DNA of 64,000 bases from NCBI GenBank assembly GCA_963971305.1, contig OZ020308.1, forward strand, positions 18,261,092 through 18,325,091, in the 5' to 3' direction. Shown piece by piece: positions 20,700 to 32,860 of this stretch. This DNA comes from Arcuatula senhousia (taxonomy: Eukaryota; Mollusca; Bivalvia; Mytilida; Mytilidae). The position numbers were made by a program, and so were the translations under genes. Within the stretch, counting starts at the first letter, position 1; every line of letters begins with the position of its first letter. The notes under the pieces were generated by a model. The model was not told the DNA's origin and did not search any database. It saw only the letters and a program-made list of their open reading frames with translations.

Positions 20700-21900
20700 T
20701 GAAATAAATGCAAGATATTGTTTTCATTTGTCAAGGATCATTTCTATTTCAACATAATTATTCATATTATGGTTGCATTGTAACGTTGAATCCCCGGCAC
20801 AATAAATGAACAGTAGCCCCAGTGACTAATGCGTTCTAAGGATTTGGTCTTTGTTTTATAAAATTCCCTGCTCGATAATTTTGGTTTTATATCTGCACAT
20901 TTATACACGAAACGCTTGTCATATGCATTTAAGCATCAGCTCTTGCATTCGATATATATAGTTTCTACTACGAGATCGATGATAAAAGTTCTAACAATAG
21001 GGTAAATAAATTTGATTATTTTTATAGCGAGGTTTGTCGAGCTTTTAAAATATCAAATTTATATCCCGAGATGTTAGAAATTTGATTATTCTAAAAATAG
21101 GAACTTATTGTAGAAGCTTTTTCTCTCATTTCTATAAAGGTAAACATTGCAAAAGGTTAATCATAAATTACACGTGCAATATGCCTAGAACAAAATTTTC
21201 TGTAGAGAAAATATTTATTCTTCTACAACTTGTTAAAAGGTTAAAATGTTGATGGAAATTAGAGAATACATCTTATCTTTTTAAAATGGCCAAAAAAAGG
21301 AGATTGTTTTTGGTAAAACGTTTGATAGTTTTTGTTATTAAACTTTGATTTCCATTACATTGTAGCCTTTGGATAGAATATCTGTATATGTTTGTATTTG
21401 CAGGGGAAGCGTTCGTTATATGCAGTAATAACCTCATCTTGAACATGTGTTTTTGCCTTATGATGGCTTTAATTGTTGGCTCTGCTGAGAGGCCCCAAAG
21501 ATTAATCTACTCCAGGAACAACATAATTTGTATTTGAAATACATCTATTTGAAAGTGATAAAAAAAAATTCTTTAAATTTCTTCATTTTTGTAGATATAC
21601 ACCAAACTGGTTATCGTTTTGTATTTGATATCATGTTTTATATACAGTCCTTATTCGGACTTACTCTGATATTTCCTACTCTAAGTTATGGTGTTTCTAA
21701 TGCAAATCTTGTCATCAAAAAGTTTGAATGACTATTGCAGAACAATGAAATTGCAAACAGTCATAAAATACTGTCATTTGAATCCAAAAAGAACTTAATT
21801 TAAGAACGCCGACATGAGAAACAAGAAACCTTGACCACAGATTAACACAAAAACTAAAACTATTTTTGTTGAGTGGAAGAAAAGAAACTGATAAGATTAA
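20700..21900. other. Gene C 5' UTR intron, nothing recognised
   Basis: AT-rich sequence with short random ORFs. I see no repeat ends or coding motif. Confidence 0.5.
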
Positions 21901-21953
21901 CAATTTAGTACGTTTGAATTAAAGATGTGGAAGCTACATGTACTACGACTTAC

Positions 21954-22046
21954 TTTTGTCAAAAAAATTTTAAGTTCCACCTTAAGTTCCTTCTGATATA
22001 CCCTTAAACTGAACTGGCATAATATTCAAAAATCCGGCGCTTTTGT
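21954..22046 (-). promoter_or_regulatory. Gene C non-coding first exon and promoter
   Basis: A GTAAGT donor (plus-strand acttac, 21948-21953) closes the exon. The TATA position holds CTACAAAAG instead of the TATAAAAG of gene B. This copy has neither of the insertions that broke into the promoters of A and B, so it serves as the reference empty site. Confidence 0.55.
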
Positions 22047-22054
22047 AGATCGAA

Positions 22055-22770
22055 ATAAACAAGTTCAAGCTTGTTAATAAAATAAGTATATTGTTTTTTC
22101 TATTACCATGATGATATACTAACACTAACAAACTGTTCTGATACTTTGGTTACTATACTGTACTTTGAAGAAGGCGGATATTGAACAAATCCACCTAGAA
22201 AATCTTGTTTATACAAGAAAATCTGAAATATCACAGAAAACTGCCTGGTTGCACAGCGATGCAATTGATAAATCGGTATTTGTAAATAAGACATCATTTC
22301 AATGTCAAATTAGTTTTTGAAATCCTTTCGAGTGGTCTGACCATGTCTTCACAACCCTTTTTATCCAAAGATATACCCCTTTGTACATAGAACACTTACA
22401 CCAATAAACCAACATCGATGAGCATCTGAGAGAATCAAAGATGCATCAATGGGTATCGAGTGTCAAAAGTCCTCGAGGTTAACGACATCGAATTTTTATA
22501 CTATGTGTTCGTTTTTTATTCACGGGGCTTCAATCCAAAAGGGAATTTTACATTGATCTGTATGATACAACCTATATAGAACAACGAATATAAGAATCCA
22601 CGAACTGATCCGTGATAATTGTTGTTACCCAAGAATTCAAATAGATTAACTGTCTACACGATGTTTCCCATAAAATGTCTAGCATCTAGGAGAAATAGCT
22701 CCTGATGATAAAGTTGTTTGGCATACAAGATGCACGATATATGTGCCATGATGTACCCGTGATGATCCCG
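22055..22770. repeat. Upstream block of the gene array, uninterrupted copy
   Basis: It carries the same landmarks as 5020-5640 and 13305-15300 ('gttactatactgta', 'gaagaaggcgg', 'gcctggttgcacag') without the insertions present in the second copy. Confidence 0.7.
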
Positions 22771-23070
22771 AAAATCAACTTCTCCATTTTGTGCAGCACT
22801 TCACCCTCTATCTAATGAAGCTGACGTATTGCAACCGATTCGGTTTTTCTGAGCTTGTTGGTGTGTCATGTATTTCGATCGTAAAAGTTTAAGAGCGCGA
22901 TACTTTACACAAATGGTTACACAGGGGTCATATGCTGCTCCTCAGTCGTTGTCATCACCAAGAATATTTACGGAATACATTGTGTGCTCAATAGACAAGC
23001 GCGGAATTTCTTTCTCTAAAATGAGTGCAGATAATGGTTTAACATAAAGAACCAGATTTGCCAGATTTAG
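22770..23070 (+). pseudogene. Penelope-like reverse transcriptase C-terminal remnant
   Basis: One frame reads LQPIRFF, stop, ACWCVMYFDR, then TQGSYAAPQSLSSPRIF and DKRGISFSKMSADNGLT. It aligns with IRYSRACGEYNDFLDR, TQGYVAPRLLSSLKKFYG and KYGISISQMNTDVGLT of the copy at 25.5-25.7 kb. It is decayed but the order is kept. Confidence 0.55.
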
Positions 23071-23224
23071 AAGATAATGGGTTGTGGAATAAATGTACGC
23101 TTCACAACCTACAATATGAACGATAATTTAAAAAAATCCACAACGGAAAACACCCAGCAATCTTTAATGTGACCAGTGGTCGCTACTCGCTGTTTTGCAT
23201 TTTAACCTCGTTGGTTTTAACGGC

Positions 23225-23420
23225 AACTGTCAAGCAGGAATTTCTCGCGTTTTTTAATCACGTTACTCTCGTTATGACCTGAGCTCGCGTATCTATTTGC
23301 AATTGCTAATTGTTTTGTGTGTATTATTTGTCATCAGTATTATGTGCGTTTTCTTCTTTTTGTTGATGAAATCCTTTTTGTCTACTTATTCTGTTTTAGC
23401 TTACGGTATTTAAATTTTGT
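23225..23420 (+). repeat. Dispersed bivalve repeat (GCAGGAACT type), diverged
   Basis: It starts at 'caagcaggaatttctcgcg' and has the 'gagctcgcg...ttgcaattg' and 'gtgcgttttcttctttttgt' blocks. No ORF. Confidence 0.45.
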
Positions 23421-24147
23421 GTTCAGAAAAAAAATCCAGCCCCTCTTTTCAAATTAAATGATTAAAAATTTTCAATAAAAGTTAAAAATGTCTAATAAAT
23501 TTTCGTTAAAGAGATATTGATTCACAATACTTTTGCAGCCATTTTCGAACTCTTAAAAACAAAATTCACCAGTTAAAGCTAAAAAAGGTAAAATATTTGA
23601 GTTGTTGGGTTAGAAATAAAATATTTTCGTTTTTATCTTTTTCTGTTATACAAACAAGGAAATTTTACAACTGAAAACTGCATTCTCTCAAAAAAGTGAT
23701 GAATGTTTTGTTCTAGTGATTTATGTACTAGGCGATCTTAAGTATTTTCTATGTTCTATTTAATAACAACTTTTTTTGTTCACAGTATTTTGGTTACAAT
23801 CAGAATACAAATCTGGTTTCACTGAAAAAACTCAAATTAAATCTAAAAAGGACATGAAGGACGGTCAGAAAACCCCATAGATTAAACAACTTTTGATTTA
23901 AGTGATGACAAGATACATGTATTGCTATAGACATTGTCAAAATGCCAAAACAGAATTTTCCGGTACTTTTTGCGGCATGTCTTGCTTTGTTTATTTGCCA
24001 TTCCATACATTCTGCAGTTTTGTTGGTATCTTTATTTTCTCAATTTATTGTTTGTTTATTTACATGTAGTGCCTGAAACATTGATGAGCTCCGTAACGGT
24101 TCTAGAAAATACAAGGATTGACCTTTAACAACCAGACAATCTGTTGC

Positions 24148-24712
24148 AACAAGCATGAACTCTTTACTCTTCTAGATTAACAAGCATGAACTCTAAACTT
24201 TTCTAGAGTAATAGGCATGAACTCCTTACTCTTCTGGAGTAATAAGCGTGATATCCTTATTCTTCTAGAGTAACAAACATGAACTCCTCACTTTTCTGGC
24301 GTTACAAGCATGAACTCCTTATTCTTCTGTAGTAACAAGCATGAAATCCTTACTTTTCTGGTGTAACAAACATGAACTCCTTACTCTTCTGGAGTAACAA
24401 GCATGAACTCCTTATTCTTCTGGATTAATAAGCATGAACTCCTTACTTTTCTAGAGTAACAGGCATGAACTCCTTACTTTTCTGGAGTTACAAGCATGAA
24501 CTCCTAACTTTTCTAGAGTAACAAGCATGAACTCCTTACTTTTCTGGAGTAATAAGCATGAACTCCTTACTCTTCTAGAATAACAAGCATGAACTCCTTA
24601 CTTTTCTGGAGTTACAAGCATGAACTCCTTATTCTTCTGTAGTAACTCCTTACTTTTCTGGAGTAACAAGCATGAACTCCTTACCCTTCTGGAGTAACGA
24701 GCATGGACTCCT
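24148..24712 (+). repeat. 31-bp minisatellite, about 18 units
   Basis: The unit is close to AACAAGCATGAACTCCTTAC followed by TCTTCTGGAGT, repeated head to tail with a few base changes and one shortened unit. The unit resembles the head of the dispersed repeat that follows immediately (24713), whose usual start is AAGCAGGAACTGCTTAC TCTTCC. The array therefore probably grew from that head. Confidence 0.85.
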
Positions 24713-24905
24713 TAATTACCATTCTGGAGCACCTGAATTCATTCTTGTTACACCTTAAGTTCACGTTGTTGATTGCTTCTCAGTCGTGTTTGTATTGTCC
24801 GTTTCTTCGTGATGTTCTAGATCAAGATAACTTTTTTTTTGTCTTTGCCCTATCGGACTTTTGACATTCGAATCTCCCATTGGTACCTCTCTGTTTCGAT
24901 GGAAC
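24713..24905 (+). repeat. Dispersed bivalve repeat (GCAGGAACT type)
   Basis: It continues directly from the minisatellite with 'ttctggagcacctgaattca' and ends at 'ccattggtacctctctgttt'. Confidence 0.6.
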
Positions 24906-25184
24906 CTTGATCTTACTTGTGCTAAAGAAATTATTTATGAACATTTGCATTTATCGTAGATTTCTCAATGAATTTATTGTTGGAAATGTTTACCCGAAGC
25001 GTACATTGTAGCGAAGCAAGTTAGTGATTTGATTCAAGTCCAAAATAAACAGGAAGCATTTTCCTTAATGCAAAAATTTACATCTATTTACTATCCTTTA
25101 TATCTTGGTAGATTAGACTCAGTTTTTGATTTTCAGTTTCAGTTTCGATAAAAAACAATAGCTATTAGTGGCATGTAGGAACTG

Positions 25185-25304
25185 CTCATCTTCTCTAAGA
25201 ACGCCGAAAGACGCAAAGGTGTACCCAAGGGGTAATACATATTATAAAACCGGAAAGACAAAGACAAAAAAATCATCATAACATAACAAACCACACAACA
25301 ACAT

Positions 25305-25357
<53 letters not shown>

Positions 25358-25452
25358 CAACAAAACCGCATTCAGCAACGTGAACTCAAGTCGAAACGAG
25401 AGTGAACTCCGGTGGTCCGGAAGAGTAAGCAGTTCCTGCTTGCTATAGCACA
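25185..25452 (-). repeat. Dispersed bivalve repeat with (CA)n expansion
   Basis: On the minus strand it begins 'agcaggaactgcttactctt' and ends near 'acaccttt gcgtctttcgg'. A (CA) run of about 24 units at 25309-25356 expanded inside it; elsewhere the same place holds only 'gttttatgttatgtggtttg'. Confidence 0.65.
25309..25356. repeat. (CA)24 microsatellite
   Basis: An uninterrupted dinucleotide run, likely polymorphic in length. The Cys-Val run in the minus-strand frame is an artefact of it. Confidence 0.9.
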
Positions 25453-25509
25453 CCCGTCACGTTGCCAAAGATCGATTTAGTGTTGGTCAAATCCGGTAAG
25501 GATGACATT

Positions 25510-26345
25510 ACAAAACTCTATGTTAAACCAACATCTGTGTTCATCTGAGAGATAGATATCCCGTACTTGTATACAAGCACATGACGTCTTCCGTAAAATT
25601 TCTTGAGTGATGACAACAACCTGGGAGCAACGTACCCCTGTGTTAACAATTTGCTTGTCAGCCATGTAGCTCTATCAAGGAAGTCGTTGTACTCCCCACA
25701 TGCTCTGGAATAACAAATCAATTGTGAAACGTAAACTTCATATGCTGGAGCGGACGGAATGTTACTTCACAGAAAGGGAAAGTAAATTATTGGAAAGTTG
25801 AAGTCATCACGTTTGTCAGAGAGCCTTGATTAAAGTCTTCCTTGAGAGTCAACTTCGAGATGTAGATCTAAATATGAAGCAGATTTTCTAGAATCCGTTG
25901 TGTCCTTTATCTGAAGCTCCTGGGGATATATGAGACGGAGAAAGTCACCAAGTCGAGAATTTTTAAGTGAAAGGACATCATCAAGATAACGAAATGTGAG
26001 ATTGAAGGATAAAGCAAGTTTGCAGTCCTTTTTGTCTAGAAGTGATTGTAAGAAATCCACTTCATTTGAATGAAGAAACAAATCGGCAAGCAATGGTGCA
26101 CATTAAAAAGTTGAGCATTTCTATTATTTGATCTTCTGTAAATTTGTTTTTCTTGCTGGACTCTTGGATGACAAAATAAGTCTTTTTATAACCGACTACC
26201 AAATACTTGTACCTGCGTTTTCCGTTCTTTTTGATAAAGGTACGTTTAATCAACTGTGCCAAACGCGATTTTAATTGTGAATGTGGAATTGAAGTTTATA
26301 ATGTAGAGAAATCAAAAGTTTTAATGCTATTCTTTTTTACGGTAG
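25510..26345 (-). pseudogene. Penelope-like reverse transcriptase, broken copy
   Basis: Minus-strand frames read in order: NSIKTFDFSTL, stop, TSIPHSQLKSRL; RRYKYLVVGYKKTYFV; EDQIIEMLNFLM; APLLADLFLHSNEVDF; FRYLDDVLSL (catalytic box with DD); SASYLDLHLEVDSQGRL; then IRYSRACGEYNDFLDR-like, LLSSLKKFYGRRH and KYGISISQMNTDVGL. About 25 residues between LNFLM and APLLA are missing, which removes the usual GIPMGTN-type motif. There are frameshifts and at least one stop. I recall this protein type as abundant in bivalve and cnidarian genomes; I take it as Penelope-like, with the clade uncertain. No GIY-YIG endonuclease part is seen. Confidence 0.75.
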
Positions 26346-26469
26346 ATGAGTACTGTCTGTGGCAGTTGGATTTGTTCTTGTGTACTGGACGTTTAGATCT
26401 AAATGCATATATAGTAGGCAAAAAAAGAAACGTTACACTTATATTTTATTTGAAATTCTTTTAATAACA

Positions 26470-27468
26470 AACGAAAAGTTGTAACTTCCATTGAATAAAC
26501 GTATCTTTGGTCATACTGAAGAGACGAAAATCAAGTCTACCTTATTTTCAATCGAATTTTACATCTCTTTACAGTTTTACCTAGATATTGTAGAAAATCA
26601 TGTTTACAAAGCATAATCGTTCTTGAATAACCATTCATTTTGCATATCTGACAGCATTTCGATGAATTTTAAAGTTGAATTCAGTATTAAAGGATACTTA
26701 ACAACCCGTAAAACTAAAGGGATGGTCAATTTGACAACTGTTTCCGGTGGGTTTTAGTTATTTCTGAAAACATTGTTCATTTAAATAAAAAATGACAAAA
26801 TGTTGATAATTACAAAATTTCTGTTAAAATTTCAATCTTTGGTTTAAAAAGGGCGCGTCTTACTTAACTTTGTCAATTTTAGTCACGATACAACTCATTC
26901 ACGCGAAAACACCAAAGAAACGTAAATTAGAGGACGTCTTTTTGAACAATGACGTCAGCTTGCCGTGACCCCGTATGTACAGTGTTTATGAATATTCGAT
27001 TGAAATTTTATCCATGGACACGAGTTAATGTTTTTGAACCATTTTCAAAGCGATTAAGAAAAAAAATAAAGCGGTAACGCCTGATCTAAAATCGCGTTGG
27101 TTCTGGTATTCTGCCACTTCCGGTCTCGCCATTTTTTGTACTGCTACCCCTGACACGAGTCTCTGAACTATGGATAGTTGTTCTTAAGTCTTTTTAATGA
27201 TTTATCACCTGTATTTTGGTCATTCCTTTATCCAAAACGAAAGTAGAGAATTCCTTCTAATTTTAACGTTAACGTAAAGTACCTGACTTACAATTTTCAA
27301 CCTTTAAGTTCGACTTTTTGTTAGCCTTGATATTTGCTACATTCAACGACCACAATCACTAGCTTAATATTGAATTTTTGTCACGTAAAATTTAAAAAGT
27401 TGCAATTTTGGTCAAAATTAAAAAAAAATGACGTAACGTCATTTTCAAATCCGCCTTCAATAAGCAAA
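26470..27468. other. No gene seen; mixed AT-rich and GC-richer sequence
   Basis: The part from 26840 to 27130 is GC-richer and holds CRE-like words (gacgtcagc). At 27425-27445 there is a 21-nt odd palindrome AAAATGACGT-A-ACGTCATTTT. No coding frame. Confidence 0.4.
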
Positions 27469-28048
27469 GGACATGGTACGGTAAGAGCCATATTTGGCCC
27501 CCTTTTTTTGAAAAAATAAATCTTATGTAATTTATTAAAATGCACTTTATATATGGAGTAAGATGGGTCAAATTTATAGGTATGCTTTTAATTTCCAATA
27601 ATCTTTTCGGTTTTCAATTTTATAGAGACCTGAAACAGAGTAAAATCAACAAATTCGAGAAAAATGCTGATTTTTAGAGCTAACATTGTTATTTTCAAAG
27701 ACCTCCGCCTACGTGACCCAGAGATTTCTTAACTGATTTAGACTTGAATTGAAGTCAGTTTTAAAGTTTATTTACAAAATGTCTGGGTCAAGAAGGCGGA
27801 GGCACCCAAAAATTGAAAAAATGACCCAAAATTCGTCGATTTTCTGCCAATTTGACAGGAATCTTACATTTTTGGTTTGTTTTGACATCCAATTTTTCAC
27901 CAATGTCAGATGCTACGCTTAAAAAATTATTAGAACAAGTTTGTTCATTCACTTGAACTTCTAAATAGCATAAGAAATCTTTTCCATATCAACTTAGTAA
28001 TGTTGAATCATAGAGGGGGCCAAATATGGGCCTTAGTGTACCTTGTCC
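27469..28048. mobile_element. 580-bp element with 34-bp terminal inverted repeats
   Basis: The left end reads GGACATGGTACGGTAAG then CCATATTTGGCCCCC, the right end is its complement with about six changes. The 'catatttggcccc' terminal word is, from memory, a common bivalve MITE terminus. The inside is non-coding. No clear target duplication. Confidence 0.65.
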
Positions 28049-28429
28049 GATAGATTAACCCTTTATTTTTAATCTTTTCATCAAAAATGAAAACAAAATA
28101 TGTTTCGAAAAAATCTTAAAAAGAAAACCAATGTAACGTTTCATTTTTTGCCTAGTATATATGCCTGTGTATATGCATTTGTTTCGACGTACTGTCCTTT
28201 AATATTTCAGAAAATGTGCGCAGTATTACAAAATAGTGCTTAGTTCCTAATTTTCAATTGTAACTAAACTATCTTCAGTACCCACTTGAAACATGTAGCA
28301 TTTTGTGATACTAGTACTGAAAATTGAATTGTTTACAAATTACAACATCATTGTGACGTTATCTCCTAGGCAAACGCTCGTTTCGATGAATAAGTCATTT
28401 TCTTACAATACATTTGCTTTTCGACCTTC

Positions 28430-28740
28430 AGATAATTTAATTTAAATGCTGATGATGGGATTTCATCTCTGAAATATGCATATACAGTATAACCAATTGG
28501 CCGTTCTGATTATCGTTTTAGTATTATGTCTTTTTAAAACTGCTGGTGGACAAGAGATCTTTTAGGGTAATTAAATGCCTAAATGTAGTCACACTTGTCT
28601 GACAGAATTTACCAATAAAAACACATTTTTAACTTTGCAATTGCCTTCATTGAAGATTGTTTAAAACACCAGGCATTACATTAACCCCTTGAAATATGCA
28701 TATAGGAGATAACCAAATTATGTATATTTGTTACGCTATT
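28430..28740 (+). mobile_element. Family-2 hammerhead element, degenerate
   Basis: The order of blocks matches the unit at 47.2-48.1 kb, including 'gctgatgatgggatttcatc', 'ctgaaatatgcatata', 'aactgctggtgg', 'gtctgacagaatttacca' and 'gtttaaaacaccagg'. Two ribozyme relics are visible (near 28447 and 28690); both keep an AUAU-GC-AUAU stem III but stem I and the core are damaged. Confidence 0.55.
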
Positions 28741-28769
28741 TGTTTTTTTTTGTATTTTATATTGTCGAT

Positions 28770-28905
28770 TTCCTTGGCAGAGGACACAGAAATTGCTTAC
28801 ACAGGGTTATGTTGATATCTTCACCCAAACACTTTGTGGTAGATAGACAAATATGGGATTTCTACCTCTCAGATGAATGCAAATCTGTGATATATAGATC
28901 TAGAA
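28770..28905 (+). pseudogene. Short reverse-transcriptase remnant (KYGISTSQMNA)
   Basis: One frame gives KHFVVDR, and a shifted frame KYGISTSQMNA, which matches the C-terminal KYGISISQMNTD of the copy at 25.5 kb. It is too short for more. Confidence 0.4.
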
Positions 28906-29126
28906 TTCTGAACTCACAGAAAGGTGTCGATTCAAAACATTCTAATTGAAATATTTTGTTTTTAAATGTATCTAAAAAGACATTTTAATATAAAAGATAC
29001 TCTAACAATTAACGGCATTCACAAAACATTTTAATAAATACACACAATTATTCTTCACTATTAAGTACTCAACCTGTGTCTACATTTAGACTTTATATGA
29101 AATAGAAACAAAATAGTATTTCTGTA

Positions 29127-29197
29127 AAAGGCTCGTCATTTCAGTTACTACTAATAAATCTACGGTATCGCTTCTTTATGGGGGTATCAGAGTCTTA
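29127..29197 (-). promoter_or_regulatory. Conserved 3' UTR stem-loop of gene D
   Basis: AAAGGCTC and GAGTCTT face each other across about 55 nt. One pair is mismatched on the transcript strand (A opposite C), intermediate between the B/C and E versions. Confidence 0.45.
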
Positions 29198-29236
29198 AAC
29201 AGTTAACGACAATGTATGCAATGTCTCTGAATGGCT

Positions 29237-30615
29237 TTAAAAAAGCAAAACAGGCAATCCCATGGCTGCAATTATAAGAAAATCCAATGACGTAAAAGTT
29301 ATGCCACTGTTTTCAAAATCAGTTTGAGTTTCGTTTACATAAGTTGTCGACACTACAGTTACTGATGAGCTTTCTGCATCTGTGGTTGTCGAGTCTTCGG
29401 TTGTGGTTTGTGCCTTGGTCTGATCTGCAAAATAAATTAAAGTACAAATAACCAAAGAGGCTTGCTGAAATAGCATGAATCACGAGAGTTACAAGAATGG
29501 ATGGAATTCATTTCGTTTAACCCACCATTTCGTTTGAAATGCCTGTACCAAGTCAGGACCATTGCGATCCACCAATTCTCCGGTATGACTGATTCGTTTT
29601 TGTCATTTTCTCTGGACAATGAGATTGATCATTCAAGTTCGGTAGTTTTATTATTACCTTTATTTTCAATACAATTTGCCACCGAATCAAATATTGTATA
29701 ATTAATGTTAGAATTTTTCATTTGGGTTTTCAAAAATGTTTAAAATGCTATTGAAATACGTTTTTAAATGAATTTTGTTTCAAATATATCAACGAAAACG
29801 TTAATTGTGGGTCTACTTATTCCAGCTATTTAGGCGTCTTTGACTTTATTATAAGATGTATTTTTTGAAAACATGACATCTTCCTTCATTGTTTTATGCC
29901 ATTTCGGGGTCATTTCCGGTACGCTATTTTCATAAATTCGCACTGTCTATACTTTGTTTGTTTTTCACAATTGTATAATTTAAAATTGTGTTTGCTGACT
30001 AATAACTTTAGAAAGTACCCTTGGAAAAATGGACTAACAGTGAAGTCGAAACCAGCGGCGAGGAAATCGACCATGTGCAAACCTAGTGTTTTGATCGCGA
30101 TCATTTTTTCCTGTAATTTTCCTTGTTTGTCTTGTCTCTTGCACATTTCAGATTCAATCCTCCAAGTTCGGTAATTTCTATCACTTTTTCATATAATGAT
30201 CAGCACTTTGTCTATCTGTACGAAAACATATTCACTGTGTCAAGATATTCACGGTTGATTCATACCGGATAATTGGTTATGTCTGAACGTCTAAACAAAT
30301 CGTGATTAGCTTGAAACATGTCCTGAAAAGTTTTTTTTAACTTGACTAGTGAGTCTAGAAAGTTTGATACTATATCCAGTGTCTTACAATTTTGGACTAG
30401 TGAGTCTAGAAAGTTTGATACTATATCCAGTGTCTTACAATTTTGATTTGTCATTATAGACAATTTCATACAAGTCTAAGAAGTAGTAAATGTTTCGATA
30501 AATCAGTACTTCTTTTTAAGGATTAATTGGTCTTCAACAGCATTTAGAAATACCCACCATGTGTACAAATCAGCAGAATTCCGATAATGGATATCAACAC
30601 CGGAGTCCACTTCAT
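29237..30615 (-). CDS. Gene D, small Thr/Ser-rich GPI-anchored protein (exons 30615-30558 and 29424-29237)
   Basis: The exons join to 81 residues. Exon 1 gives MKWTPVLISIIGILLICTH, a signal peptide. A 1.13-kb phase-1 intron follows. The last exon begins DQTKAQTTTEDSTTTDAESS, a mucin-like Thr/Ser stalk with one NET sequon, then NSGITFTSLDFLIIAAMG and a hydrophobic end, which fits a GPI signal with the cleavage site at N/S-G. Acceptor TTTGCAG, donor G|GTGGGT. An ORF starting upstream of the acceptor is not the real start. A possible poly(A) signal ATTAAA lies near 29027. Function not recognised. Confidence 0.75.
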
Positions 30616-31400
30616 CTGTAAAGGAAAAATTTGTTAAAGTAAAAAATGGCCGAACTTCGATAAGCAGGAAGTTAGTGAGAATAAGACCTGATTGGGACCC
30701 CATGCCGCTTTTACATACCAAATAGCAAGAGGCTGTAATTAAAAAGGTTGCTGGGAAAACTATTACGAGTTTATTACAACAATTTAATTTTGAAAATGAA
30801 ACTAAAGTTTTATACCAAGAATGACGTTTATTTTGATATAAAGCTGGGATTGTAAGTCAACTGTACATAGGCGTTAATAAAGACGTTAGAAAACATTGTA
30901 GTTATATTTAGTTTTTTTAGGGAAAATAAATGTTAGATTTCTAATATATTTGATGAGATAGATCGTTAAAATGTATAAAAAACAAATAAAAATCTAATAT
31001 CTTGAAGTTAATTCTTCATATAAAACACCGTATCAAATTATTAAAAACATAAGAGTTGTCTTTAGATAAATATGATATTCAAAGACCTTGTATATATTTC
31101 ACAAGACAGTTTTTAATACGAAAATGCTGAAATGTAGTCAATGAACAATAGTTCTTTTCACACATGCTTACTTTTTTTTCGTTTTTATTATTTTTGTTTT
31201 GTTTTTACATTAAGTTTCCAGAGCCTTAAAACTTCCCAAAAGGTTGCATTAAATATATACTCGTTGTACATTCAGAAACAATTTCAATACTTTTATGTAA
31301 TTTTGTCTAGCCAAATCTAACACTCTTCTAAATGTATGAGTTATATTGTTTGTCTGTTGATTATCATCTCTCAAAACTAATAAGCAAGAGAAATACTTAC

Positions 31401-31480
31401 TTTTGTAGATGATTTTTTTTTGCCAATAGTTTCCCTGGTAAACCCAAATACGTTGCTGAGAAAAAATCATAAATATAAGA
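31401..31480 (-). promoter_or_regulatory. Gene D non-coding first exon
   Basis: A GTAAGT donor (plus-strand acttac, 31395-31400) closes an exon whose sequence aligns with that of gene E ('gtttccctggtaaaccca' against 'gtttctctggtaaatcca'). No clear TATA box; TATATTTATG near 31470 is one candidate. Confidence 0.5.
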
Positions 31481-31499
31481 TGGTTTGGTAAACTGAAAT

Positions 31500-32860
31500 A
31501 TGCATGTTGCAGCCTGTACTAAAGTGTATGCATTGTTTTATATTATTATCATGATTACACGCAAATAATGAGGTAATCGATACTTCGTTAACTATATAAA
31601 AGTATAGCAAGATGGGGGCAGGGCATGTGACTCTACACAAAACAAATCATATATAATCTTTCAGATCAAAGTTTAATATTTTTTTTTAAAACAACGACTG
31701 ACTGTTCAGAGAAATCGTGAATTTAACTAGAACTATAATAATCTCATTTTTAATCATTCAACATTGCGTGATTAACTGATAAAAATGAAAATAGATATAA
31801 ATGCAAACATTTATGTGGACGTTTTTAAGTTGTTTAATTTATTGCAGATTTTTTATGCATACATAAATATATTACCAGAAGGGAAACTTCACTTACAATG
31901 TTAGCATCGGTTATGAATCTAATCCATTTTTTTTTATCTGAAGCTGATAATTGTTAGACGGCAAGCAGTGAAGCAACAACCACCGGTCATATCAAAAGCT
32001 GTTGGATGTTTGCCATTATAATTATTTAATTTTCCACGGATATTTGGAGGTTTTATCACGTATACTTATTCCACATATCCGTTTGGCATATGAATATCTG
32101 AATACAACAAGAAGTTACAAGTATCTCACTTTGATTATTGAATTAAATCATTGTCGGTTATTAAACCTTCCATATTTCATGGACCAACTCTCTCTTGACG
32201 CGTTTGCGAGGATTTATTTGGGAATAGGAAGGGACGAAAAACGGCTTTCAAGTTTATAGGGAGAACAATACCCCTGCACGTTAAATACGTCTTTTGAGTT
32301 TGATAAGAGTAAGCTCATTGGTGGCCGCTTCAAAAGCCACACTCAAAAACTGCTTACCGGAGATTGATTTATAGTATCGTTAAGCTTGGTTACCAATTTA
32401 GGATTAAAAAATACTAGTAGATGAAAATGTTTAAAACTTAACCTTTCAAACTACGATATCAATGCGGGATAATAATCAAAATAGAATAAGTCTAGTTTTA
32501 TTTTTCAAGACAAATATAGTGGTCTGCATAGCAATCCCCACTAAGTTATTTTACGAAAAGATTTTTAAGTGCAATTGGCAATGCTCTTAATTAGATTGAC
32601 TGAACTGCATTTGATCCCTTTTCTCAGTAATTGATTTGGTATCTCTGTTCGAAAAAAAAGTGGTGTGGTTACTTTCATATCTTTGGTTTGTTGTCGTTTT
32701 GATTCAAATGATGGTGAACATAAATTGTTTATTATAATATTCATTAACTGCATAAGCAGCATAAACAAATTGTCCATTTTATACCCCCTTTGGTATTTTG
32801 TATTTTGAAACATTTAAACGATGTGGACCAGAGAAACCTGAAGGTAATTACAAGTCTGGG
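31500..32860. other. Upstream region of gene D, no gene seen
   Basis: The first part is loosely similar to the region upstream of gene E ('catgattaca.gcaaa'). A 'cacgtatacttattccacat' word near 32057 marks the end of a dispersed repeat. No coding frame. Confidence 0.4.

Noticed and set aside
25139..25453. ORF with a long Cys-Val run
   Set aside because: The run is the translation of the (CA)n microsatellite inside a dispersed repeat.
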